Shown here: piece after piece, positions 7,287 through 13,740 of the stretch | Position numbering within the stretch: position 1 is the first letter of the stretch | Layout: each line of letters begins with the position of its first letter | Source: a virus | Virus record (IMG/VR): IMGVR_UViG_3300027791_000163 | Location: 1-20,961 of that record | DNA length: 20,961 nt | Reading direction: 5' to 3' (one strand) | Made by a program: the position numbers and the translations under genes | The notes under the pieces: model-generated | What the model was told of the DNA's origin: nothing | Database searches by the model: none | The model's input: the letters and a program-made list of their open reading frames with translations, nothing else

Positions 7287-7772
7287 TTATTTTATAATGT
7301 CATATTCAGTGTATCTAAATGTAACATCTGCCTGCAAATATTCAACATCTGTATTTTGAGTACTAAACTCAACACCACCAATAGTGGTAGGGAATGCATC
7401 CCTGAATTGAAATTGTTTCGTAACGTTATTATGGCTTGACAAAACAGATAGAATCATGTCGTGTCTTTCTATCTGACCTTTATTCGAACCTTGATTAGAA
7501 TTGCTTTTTAGCCAATCGTATATTTCGTTATAGTTTTTCATATCTTCATCAATCGCAAATCGAATTGACAAATCACCAAACTGTCTAGGCTCGCCTGATT
7601 CGTACGATATCACACCACGATATCGTGTTTCAACCGCAGATACCGCGATGTCTGGTATAGAAAAAGACGTGATAAAGTATTCGGTGTTCGCGAACTTTTC
7701 ACGGTTGATCGTAAGTTTAAAACCAGTTGGTGCTAAAAGATTGATATTACTTGTTAAGTTTGTTCCAGCCAT
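7287..7772 (-). CDS. Second tail-tube-like structural protein (gp19-related; position of gp3)
   Basis: The 161 residues share the pattern of the gp19 tail-tube family with the gp19 of this same window. Both have a P-x-x-x-V-x-x-VE/IE-x-x-YRG segment (here near 40-53), a region with D and W in the middle, the block F/I-R-D-A-F-P followed by a hydrophobic strand (here FRDAFP at 123-128, in gp19 IRDAFP at 134-139), and a C-terminal FRYTEYDI-like strand. In related marine T4-like genomes this slot after gene 23 is, from memory, often annotated as gp3, the tail-tube terminator. A tube-like terminator or initiator is therefore plausible; it is unlikely to be a spare copy of gp19, as identity is low. 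It has its own late promoter ending five bases before the ATG. Confidence 0.7.
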   Translation of the reverse strand: MAGTNLTSNINLLAPTGFKLTINREKFANTEYFITSFSIPDIAVSAVETRYRGVISYESGEPRQFGDLSIRFAIDEDMKNYNEIYDWLKSNSNQGSNKGQIERHDMILSVLSSHNNVTKQFQFRDAFPTTIGGVEFSTQNTDVEYLQADVTFRYTEYDIIK

Positions 7773-7777
7773 ATATC

Positions 7778-7785
7778 TATTTATA
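7778..7785 (-). promoter_or_regulatory. Late promoter TATAAATA for the gp19-like gene
   Basis: A perfect T4-type late -10 octamer on the minus strand, followed by GATAT and then ATG 7772. With the usual late start site six bases after the octamer, the first transcribed base would be the A of the ATG. It follows directly on the gp23 terminator. Confidence 0.85.
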
Positions 7786-7789
7786 ACGC

Positions 7790-7821
7790 AAAAAAAGAGG
7801 AGCTCCGAAGAACTCCTCTTT
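7790..7821 (-). terminator. Rho-independent terminator after gene 23
   Basis: On the minus strand AAAGAGGAGTTC (7821-7810) pairs with GAGCTCCTCTTT (7805-7794) through 12 pairs with one G-U, closing a C(UUCG)G tetraloop at 7809-7806. Seven T residues follow (7796-7790, the first three shared with the stem). The stem, stable tetraloop and T tract make a textbook intrinsic terminator, 31 bases past the gp23 stop. Confidence 0.93.
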
Positions 7822-7852
7822 AAGTTTAAAGGTTGCTTTAACCGATATCTAA

Positions 7853-9172
7853 TTAGATACCAACAACACCGAACTTACGGTAGTATTGATTCAGGTTAGA
7901 TGTGTTACCAGCCGCGCCGCCACTTGCAGTTACAAATGGGTTTGTTGCGATTCCGTAACGAGTCTTGAATGCAATCTTAGGTTGGAAAGTATTTTCTCCA
8001 ACTGCTTTGATCATTGTAAGAGGTACGTATGGGCAGTAGAATATACCTGCATCATAAGCACTATCTCCCTTATAACCTACCACTGCGTAATCACCGACAG
8101 CGTATGGATCAACATACACCTTAAGTGAACCATTAAGAACACCAGCAAATGTGTTACCAGTTGAGTCTACATTCAAGGAGCCATCGCCACCGAATGTTAA
8201 CTTACCAGCACCAGCAAGAGCAGAAGCTACGTTTGAAGAACAGATAACGAAGTTACCTTTTCCACGACGTGTTTCTTCAGCAATCTTGTTTGCTTCTTTC
8301 TCAATAGCGAATGCAAGGTACTGATATTTTTCAACTGCCCAACGGCCAATTGAATCATTACTTGCTGATAGGTCTAACTTAGCGGTGTTTTGGACACCAG
8401 TTACACCAAGCTTAGCTTGTTTGATGATTGTACGGATAATTTCACGATTGATTTCACCGAGAATTTCACCAGATAGGATGTTAGCCAATTCGGCTTCAGC
8501 GTCAAGACCATGAACTGCTTTCAAGTCTTGTGCCATTTCCATTGTGTATTCAGCTTTCAGTTGGCGTGTTTTAGCTTCAACAACTGTCTTGGACAGTGTG
8601 AAACCCATTTCACCAGCAATGTTAGCGTCTTCTGAATCTTCTACATTGAAACCGATATTGTCGGCATCAAAAATAGCTTCTGCAGAAGCATCTGTTGTAA
8701 CGTCTGAGTTGAATGCACCAGTATTACCAGTGTTAGTACCTGTACCTGCACCAGCAACATCACCAGGTTCTACACCTGGTGCGAATGCTGCAGCGTCTGC
8801 ACTTGTGATACCAGCTGTTGAGTTAGACTCATGGCGTGGTTCCATTGCGAAGATAAGACCAGTAGGACCAGACATTGGCTGGACACCTGCTACATCATAA
8901 GCAATAAGGTTTGGCATTGCACGGCGTACAAGCGAGATAAGGATTGGATCAAATCCAGTTCCTTGACCAGGCATATTACCAGATGAAGTATCTGTACCTA
9001 GTCCTTCATTCAAAGAATAGCTGGAATGCGCGTTTTCTTCTCTAATAGCCTTTTCGGTATTTTCGAGAAGCTTAGCGGTTACAGCTTTCTTGTAGCGATC
9101 TGTGATCGGTGCAGCATCAGCATGTTCTAATACTGGTGCCCACTTTTTAATTTCTTTTTCTGCGTTTAACAT
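7853..9172 (-). CDS. 23: Major capsid protein gp23
   Basis: This is the main shell protein of the prohead, HK97 fold. The 439 residues are shorter than T4 gp23 (521) but in the marine range. The N-terminal region is a helical propeptide; the prohead protease consensus (I/L)-x-E occurs as LNE at 54-56, near where T4 gp23 is cut (after residue 65), although LLE (35-37) and IRE (43-45) also fit. The segment PILISLVRRAMPNLIAYDVAGVQPMSGPTG at about 75-104 is split here for naming only; its LVRRAMPNLIA and VQPMSGPTG parts are the gp23 hallmark. The C terminus has the conserved TRYGI and NPF. A ribosome site AAAAAAGGAA precedes the ATG. No exact TATAAATA lies in the 44 bases upstream, so its promoter may be inside gene 22 or diverged. 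A strong terminator follows. Confidence 0.96.
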   Translation of the reverse strand: MLNAEKEIKKWAPVLEHADAAPITDRYKKAVTAKLLENTEKAIREENAHSSYSLNEGLGTDTSSGNMPGQGTGFDPILISLVRRAMPNLIAYDVAGVQPMSGPTGLIFAMEPRHESNSTAGITSADAAAFAPGVEPGDVAGAGTGTNTGNTGAFNSDVTTDASAEAIFDADNIGFNVEDSEDANIAGEMGFTLSKTVVEAKTRQLKAEYTMEMAQDLKAVHGLDAEAELANILSGEILGEINREIIRTIIKQAKLGVTGVQNTAKLDLSASNDSIGRWAVEKYQYLAFAIEKEANKIAEETRRGKGNFVICSSNVASALAGAGKLTFGGDGSLNVDSTGNTFAGVLNGSLKVYVDPYAVGDYAVVGYKGDSAYDAGIFYCPYVPLTMIKAVGENTFQPKIAFKTRYGIATNPFVTASGGAAGNTSNLNQYYRKFGVVGI

Positions 9173-9216
9173 TTTAAATAATTCCTTTTTTGTTGTTAGA
9201 ATTTTAGTTTATTTGA

Positions 9217-10707
9217 TTATGGGTTAAATCGTGAAAGGTGCTGAACATACTTCTGCATATCTTTTGGAAGATTTGCGTTAGCATCCACTAGACCTTCTAC
9301 GATTGTTTCTACATTTGTAGTAACGGATTTGTCTTCGTCCAATTGAGAGACTTCTTCAGTTGAAGCTGACTCTGAAAAGAAACCTTCTTTGATAGTTGCT
9401 ACCTTTTCAGCAAACTGCTCAGTATTTTCAAATGTAACTTCTTCAAGAAGTTTATTAAATTTACCAGCTTGTGTTGAAGCTAAATCACTAGTTGCTTCAG
9501 AGATAACCTTTTCACGAGAAAGTTCTTCAACTTGACTAGCAAGTTCAGATTTTTCTGCGTTAGCAATCTCTAAAGATTCTTTTATTGATGTGACTTCGTC
9601 TGAAAGTTCATCTACAAGATCAACTTTTGAATCAGGAACTTCAATGTAATGTTCAGTGAAAGTACTTTGCAGCGCTTTCATGAAATTCTCTGAAATTTCT
9701 GTACGAAGTTTGTTATCAACAAACTCTTGATTTTCTTCGATCCAAGATTCAACAACATATGAAAGATAATCATCAATCTTAGCAACAAGAGACTCACGAA
9801 CGTAAGTAACTTCTTCCTGTAGATTTTCTGAATATTCAGCTTCCAATGATTCTTTAATCTCGGCCACTTTATTTGCGACAGCACCTTCAAACAAGATAGA
9901 AGCTTTTGCTTTGAAGTCTTCAGTCAATTCTTGATCAGTACTAGCTAAAACTTTAAGGTCATCAGCAAAAAGATTTGCTTCTGTTTCTTCCTTAACGCTT
10001 TCGTAGTTTGATGCCATGATTGATTGGTATGAAGCCATTAAGTCGTCCTTCTTCATCGCCTTAAGTTGACCATAAACAGAGTTTATAATATCAGCTTTAG
10101 TCTTTGGAACTTCTACTTCGTCTTCATCTTCCTCAGTCATGTTTAATGCACTGAATGCACTAACAAGTTCTGTCTTTTTCATACCTTTTAGCTTATCAAA
10201 ACTAGATGCTAGATAACCAGCCTTTGTTTTTACTTCAGGTAATTCTACTTCGTCTTCATCAGATTCTTCTTCCTCTTCTTCGTCTTCTTCGACTTCATCA
10301 GATTCGTCTTCGTCTTCTTCGACTTCTTCAGCAACTTCAGATTCGTCTTCATCTTCGTCTTCATCTTCAGCAGATTCGGAAACTTCTTCCTCATCTTCTT
10401 CAGATTCATCTTCTGATTCATCTTCGTCTTCTTTTACCTTTTTAGCTTCTTCTACTTCTTCTTCGGATTCTTCCTCTTCCTCTTCGGATTCTTCTTCCGT
10501 TTCTTCTTTCTTGGTTTTTTCACCAAGTAATACGTTTAAGACAGCATCAGATAAAGGTTGGTCCTCAGTAACTTCAGTCTCCTCTGAAACTTCTTCAGTT
10601 GTTTCTTCAACAACCGCTTCGGTTTCTTCAACTTCAAGCTCCTGGTTCTCAACAAGATCTTTTTCTTCAACATCTTCAACGATTTGTTCTTTGTTATCGT
10701 TTGACAT
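9217..10707 (-). CDS. 22: Prohead core scaffold protein gp22
   Basis: gp22 forms the internal core around which the gp23 shell assembles, and is then degraded by gp21. The position between 21 and 23, the highly charged composition and the coiled-coil C-terminal half (roughly 240-420) identify it. At 496 residues it is nearly twice T4 gp22 (269). The excess is a run of almost pure E, D and S at about 65-155, followed by a duplicated block: residues 151-190 and 195-232 both begin EDEVE(L/V)P and continue through a K-T-K, a Y, and (K)LK-x-MKK. Many (I/L)-x-E sites for the protease are present. The start has a clear ribosome site AAGGAAAC. An apparent long leucine-rich frame on the opposite strand is only the shadow of the acidic codons. 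Confidence 0.9.
   Translation of the reverse strand: MSNDNKEQIVEDVEEKDLVENQELEVEETEAVVEETTEEVSEETEVTEDQPLSDAVLNVLLGEKTKKEETEEESEEEEEESEEEVEEAKKVKEDEDESEDESEEDEEEVSESAEDEDEDEDESEVAEEVEEDEDESDEVEEDEEEEEESDEDEVELPEVKTKAGYLASSFDKLKGMKKTELVSAFSALNMTEEDEDEVEVPKTKADIINSVYGQLKAMKKDDLMASYQSIMASNYESVKEETEANLFADDLKVLASTDQELTEDFKAKASILFEGAVANKVAEIKESLEAEYSENLQEEVTYVRESLVAKIDDYLSYVVESWIEENQEFVDNKLRTEISENFMKALQSTFTEHYIEVPDSKVDLVDELSDEVTSIKESLEIANAEKSELASQVEELSREKVISEATSDLASTQAGKFNKLLEEVTFENTEQFAEKVATIKEGFFSESASTEEVSQLDEDKSVTTNVETIVEGLVDANANLPKDMQKYVQHLSRFNP
10012..10257 (-). repeat. Tandem duplicated block within gene 22
   Basis: Two coding units, 10257-10138 (residues 151-190) and 10125-10012 (residues 195-232), share EDEVE(L/V)P, KTKA, LK(G/A)MKK and a following hydrophobic helix with an S/A-rich end. 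Divergence at about half the positions implies an old duplication. Confidence 0.6.
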
Positions 10708-10732
10708 ATTTTTTAAGTTTCCTTATTATGAA

Positions 10733-11380
10733 TTAGAGTTTGGAGAGGAAATCCCTAAAGATTCTTTCTTGAGCTTCACTAATCCGCCCAATTGGTACCT
10801 TTTTAATTTCTGTCTCATATTCTTCAATTTGTTGAGGTGTAAGAATTCCATTCTCGTAAATCCACTCGACGCCTTCCATTATGCCATCAACAAAAGCTGA
10901 TGGAGCGCTTGGATCTTGGACAATATCAACAGTTGCAAGAACATAATCGTTCTTAACAAATGATGTTTTTCCTTTTTCCTCAACTGTTCCCATACCACGA
11001 CTAGAGACGCCTAACTTGCACCCGCCTTCGACGAGCCCTTTCACTATTTTACCCATAGGTGTATCTAGTATCAGCGCCTTTCCAACAACATCATTACCGT
11101 TCCATTTAAGTTCGGTGATTCTGTGTGAAACTTTATCAAGGTTAATCTGGGGCCCTTGAGGGTGATCTAATTCACCAACGGCTCTACCAGTTACAACCTG
11201 CTCCTTAACGTATTTAGCTGTTGCTTTAGCCAATACATCTTTAGGATAAATTCTATTGTTGCGATTCTGTTTTTCGGCTTGCATAAATACACCTTCGATG
11301 TATACGTTCTTTTCGCCTTTTTCATTAGCTTCTGTGATGTAGCTAATGTTGGAATCTAACTGTTCTGTAATTAATTTCAT
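10733..11380 (-). CDS. 21: Prohead core protease gp21
   Basis: gp21 is the serine protease that matures the prohead by cutting scaffold and capsid proteins at (I/L)-x-E sites. The 215 residues match T4 (212). The catalytic histidine is in GELDHPQG (H73), the nucleophile in KLGVSSRGMG (S126 or S127), and an acidic residue follows in ATVDIVQDPSAPSAFVDGI (D152 or D156), the S77-type layout. Its ATG lies inside the stop of the 52-residue core-like gene (ATGA), so the two are coupled. Gene 22 starts 25 bases downstream of its stop. Confidence 0.95.
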   Translation of the reverse strand: MKLITEQLDSNISYITEANEKGEKNVYIEGVFMQAEKQNRNNRIYPKDVLAKATAKYVKEQVVTGRAVGELDHPQGPQINLDKVSHRITELKWNGNDVVGKALILDTPMGKIVKGLVEGGCKLGVSSRGMGTVEEKGKTSFVKNDYVLATVDIVQDPSAPSAFVDGIMEGVEWIYENGILTPQQIEEYETEIKKVPIGRISEAQERIFRDFLSKL

Positions 11381-11535
11381 TTTTCGATCGTTTTATTAAA
11401 TATTGATGATGTAAGACCTACTTTACGAACTTCAAGCGCGCTATCTAATTTTTCACGCACTCCTTCACCAAATGCTTTGGCGGATTTAACAGGGTTATTA
11501 GTAATTATACCCTTAAATATTTCTTCTGCTTTCAT
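11377..11535 (-). CDS. Small prohead-core-like protein (gp67/gp68 position)
   Basis: This 52-residue frame begins MKAEEIFKGI and ends FNKTIEK, with stop TGA overlapping the gene 21 ATG. It is real by three signs: a perfect late promoter ends five bases before its ATG, it is coupled to gene 21, and it fills the slot held by the core genes 67 and 68 in T4. The sequence has the flavour of gp67-type core proteins: a helix with AKAFGEGVREKLDSALE followed by RKVGL and a short hydrophobic end, comparable with F-x-x-x-V-x-x-K-x-x-x-ALE-x-x-K patterns. It lacks the acidic C-terminal tail of T4 gp67 and is shorter (80 in T4), so the identity is tentative. It would serve as a minor component of the prohead core. 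Confidence 0.75.
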   Translation of the reverse strand: MKAEEIFKGIITNNPVKSAKAFGEGVREKLDSALEVRKVGLTSSIFNKTIEK

Positions 11536-11540
11536 GATTC

Positions 11541-11548
11541 TATTTATA
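11541..11548 (-). promoter_or_regulatory. Late promoter TATAAATA for the 52-residue gene and gene 21
   Basis: A perfect late octamer on the minus strand, then GAATC and ATG 11535. The predicted start is the A of the ATG. It may also serve genes 21, 22 and 23, since no other exact late element is seen before gene 23. Confidence 0.85.
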
Positions 11549-11563
11549 ATATTTTAGTTTTTG

Positions 11564-11605
11564 AAAGGCCACACAATAGCCTTTATAGTATCAACCTTTG
11601 TTGAT
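11564..11605 (-). terminator. Paired hairpins after gene 20 (possible weak terminator)
   Basis: Just after the gene 20 stop the minus strand can fold ATCAAC-AAAG-GTTGAT (11605-11590), then AAAGGC and GCCTTT with a nine-base loop (11584-11564). The second is followed by CAAAAAC rather than a T tract, so termination would be partial. The position, directly before the next late promoter, resembles the other terminator-promoter pairs here. Confidence 0.4.
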
Positions 11606-13119
11606 TAGAAATCTAAATCGTCTTCTTCGCCTTCTTCGCCGGATTCTTCAGATTCTTCTTCTATTTCACTGGCCAGTCTTTCAATATCTTCTTCAGTTTG
11701 TTTTAGTACCGTTTGACGAATATACTTCTTAGATACGAATCCCTTATCTAAAAGATCATCCATTTGTTGTGCCATTTCTAGGCGTTCTCTAAGAATTTCA
11801 AATTCTTTCATTTCAGAGAAATAGTTATCTTCTAGATAATCTACTGTAATGTACTCTTTCATTGTGTACCAATCAGATTCTGTTATAACACCTTTTAGTA
11901 TTAGCTGAATTCTTAAAGCATCAATAATCATGAAAGAGAATTTTTTCCTTAGTCTATCGACAAACTTCTGGAATTTTACTTCTTCTCGTGTAATTTCGCT
12001 GGATCTACCAACTGAGAAAGCGCTTTCTTGTTCTAATCTTGCTAAAGGAACGTTTAAAGATCTATACAGTTTCTTTTGAAAGAATTGCACATCTTCGATT
12101 TGACCTAAGTTATCACCACCTGGTAATGTAGTAATTTCGGTACCTCTACCGCCTTCTCTTCTCGGTAAATAAAAATCTTCTAACATAGACATGTGTCTAC
12201 GGTCATCGCTGATATTACCAGTTGAAGCATCGTACACTAATTTATTTCTATATCTCGATACGACCTGTTGTACGTATTCTTCTGCTTTACCTTTAGGTAA
12301 ATTACCTACGTCTACATAAAATATTCTACGTTCTGGTGCTCTTGAAACTCTGTAAACCACTAAAGAATCTTCCATGTATCTTAATTGGTTAACCAATTTC
12401 AAAGACTTATGCAAGTGGCCTATTGATCTCGTTCTGTGAGAATCCATAAGACCAGATGTTACTTGTATGATAGCATCCTTTGCGAATTTGACTCCAGTAG
12501 CGCTGGCACCGTTTAGATTATTTGAGTATACGTAGTATTCGTCGGAGATATGTTCGTATTCAACAGAAGTCTTTTTATCTCGTTTTGTTTCTATTTCTTT
12601 TACTTTGCTTATGTGTGTAGGTTCAACCTGACGTAATTCTACAATACCCTTTTGTGGGTTTTCTTTATCAATAATAACATGAAAATAAGCTCTACCGTCG
12701 ATATACCAGTTTCTAAAATAGTCTGACGCTTTTTCGTTAAAGTTGTATAATTCTAAAATCTTTGAAAATTCTTTTAGTATTCCTTTTTTTACACTTGCGG
12801 GCTGCCGCAAATCTTCTAAGTGTAAACTAATAGGTGCAGATGTATCGCCTGACGCTATAGCGCCATCTACGATATCGTTTACTGCTGCGTCGCACTCAGG
12901 CATAGCCGCCGCATCGCGATATTTGATAATTAAGTCATGATCAGAAACTGCATCAGTGTTAGATAAATCTAAAACACTTCCGTAGTATCCTCCACCACTT
13001 ACTGCAACATTAGTTGCTCCATCGTCGCTAACTTTGGGTATAGGCGAAATGATCTTTTCTTCTCGAGCCGTTGTTTTGGCCGATACTTTTTTACTAATGT
13101 CGTATCCGAATAATTCCAT
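11605..13119 (-). CDS. 20: Portal vertex protein gp20
   Basis: gp20 forms the dodecameric ring at the unique capsid vertex, initiates prohead assembly, and is the channel for packaging and ejection. The 504 residues compare with 524 in T4. Recognisable gp20 blocks include MPECDAAVNDIVDGAI near 73-88, a central YRVSRAPERRIFYVDVGNLP near 257-276, and RLEQESAFSVGRSSEITREE-like residues near 361-380 (VGRSSEITR). The C terminus is strongly acidic, ending EEDDLDF. The gene lies 69 bases after gp19, behind a hairpin and a late promoter whose octamer ends five bases before the ATG. No ribosome site is visible. Confidence 0.96.
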   Translation of the reverse strand: MELFGYDISKKVSAKTTAREEKIISPIPKVSDDGATNVAVSGGGYYGSVLDLSNTDAVSDHDLIIKYRDAAAMPECDAAVNDIVDGAIASGDTSAPISLHLEDLRQPASVKKGILKEFSKILELYNFNEKASDYFRNWYIDGRAYFHVIIDKENPQKGIVELRQVEPTHISKVKEIETKRDKKTSVEYEHISDEYYVYSNNLNGASATGVKFAKDAIIQVTSGLMDSHRTRSIGHLHKSLKLVNQLRYMEDSLVVYRVSRAPERRIFYVDVGNLPKGKAEEYVQQVVSRYRNKLVYDASTGNISDDRRHMSMLEDFYLPRREGGRGTEITTLPGGDNLGQIEDVQFFQKKLYRSLNVPLARLEQESAFSVGRSSEITREEVKFQKFVDRLRKKFSFMIIDALRIQLILKGVITESDWYTMKEYITVDYLEDNYFSEMKEFEILRERLEMAQQMDDLLDKGFVSKKYIRQTVLKQTEEDIERLASEIEEESEESGEEGEEDDLDF

Positions 13120-13124
13120 AATAA

Positions 13125-13132
13125 TATTTATA
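13125..13132 (-). promoter_or_regulatory. Late promoter TATAAATA for gene 20
   Basis: The minus strand reads TATAAATA, TTATT, ATG (13119). The spacing of five predicts that transcription starts at the ATG itself. Confidence 0.85.
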
Positions 13133-13138
13133 CAACAA

Positions 13139-13165
13139 TAAGCGGAGGGTTTGGACCTCCGCTTA
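13139..13165 (-). terminator. Hairpin terminator after gene 19
   Basis: TAAGCGGAGG (13165-13156 on the minus strand) pairs perfectly with CCTCCGCTTA (13148-13139), a 10-pair GC-rich stem with a 7-base loop. ATTGTTG follows, a poor T tract, so it may be a partial terminator or an mRNA 3'-end stabiliser. It lies 24 bases past the gp19 stop and just before the gene 20 promoter. Confidence 0.65.
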
Positions 13166-13188
13166 GTGCGTATATCTTAGTTAAAACT

Positions 13189-13710
13189 TTAAGTTGTGGT
13201 GTTTGATTCCCAATACTGGTAAGCAAACTCAACAGTGAATTCTTCAATTGTATCTGCCGAATCGTAACTTACATCAATCGCTGATACATTTACTGGAAAT
13301 GCGTCTCTGATAGTATATGATTTAGTTGTTGCTCCAGCTTTATCGAGCTGATCAATGAAAAGATCAGATGTATAATCATTAGGATTAACTAAACCGGTGT
13401 TAGCCACGTGTTCGTTAATACCATTCATCCATCGCTCCATTGCGTTTCTGACTTCATAACCAGAATCATTGATAATAGTTACTGTCCAGTTTTCGAATAT
13501 TCGATCACCAGCTACTTTTAATTGACGTCCACGATAAGGGATTTCAATGTTGTTGACTACACTCGCAGGCATTTGGGCGCCTTTGCACATGAATGAAGAT
13601 AATTCAGCATCGCCTTCGGCGTATCCTGGGAATGTTAATGTCGCTTTGAAGAGATTAGCTCTTGCACCGCCACCAATTAGTTTTGATTTAAAGTTGTCTA
13701 CAGTTGCCAT
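13189..13710 (-). CDS. 19: Tail tube protein gp19
   Basis: gp19 stacks as hexamers to form the inner tube of the contractile tail. The 173 residues match T4 (163). Typical blocks are an N-terminal NFKSKL-GGARANLFKATLTFP, IPYRGRQLKVAGDR near 57-70, FENWTVTIINDSGYEVRNAMERW near 72-94 (named in part), IRDAFPVNVSAI at 134-145 and a C-terminal EEFTVEFAYQYWE. A perfect late promoter with a normal 22-base leader and ribosome site AAAGGAAAC precedes it, in contrast to the leaderless arrangement of its neighbours; this suits a highly expressed protein. Confidence 0.96.
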   Translation of the reverse strand: MATVDNFKSKLIGGGARANLFKATLTFPGYAEGDAELSSFMCKGAQMPASVVNNIEIPYRGRQLKVAGDRIFENWTVTIINDSGYEVRNAMERWMNGINEHVANTGLVNPNDYTSDLFIDQLDKAGATTKSYTIRDAFPVNVSAIDVSYDSADTIEEFTVEFAYQYWESNTTT

Positions 13711-13732
13711 AATAGTTGTTTCCTTTTTATAT

Positions 13733-13740
13733 TATTTATA
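13733..13740 (-). promoter_or_regulatory. Late promoter TATAAATA for gene 19
   Basis: A perfect octamer on the minus strand immediately after the gene 18 stop, 22 bases before the gp19 ATG. The gap holds AAAAAGGAAAC, a good ribosome site, so the mRNA has a conventional short leader. Confidence 0.87.

Noticed and set aside
8544-8900. Plus-strand 118-residue frame in gene 23
   Set aside because: Shadow of the capsid gene; long only because gp23 codons avoid reverse stops.
10206-10445. Plus-strand leucine-rich frame opposite gene 22
   Set aside because: Leucine codons arise from reading the E/D codon run backwards; composition artefact.
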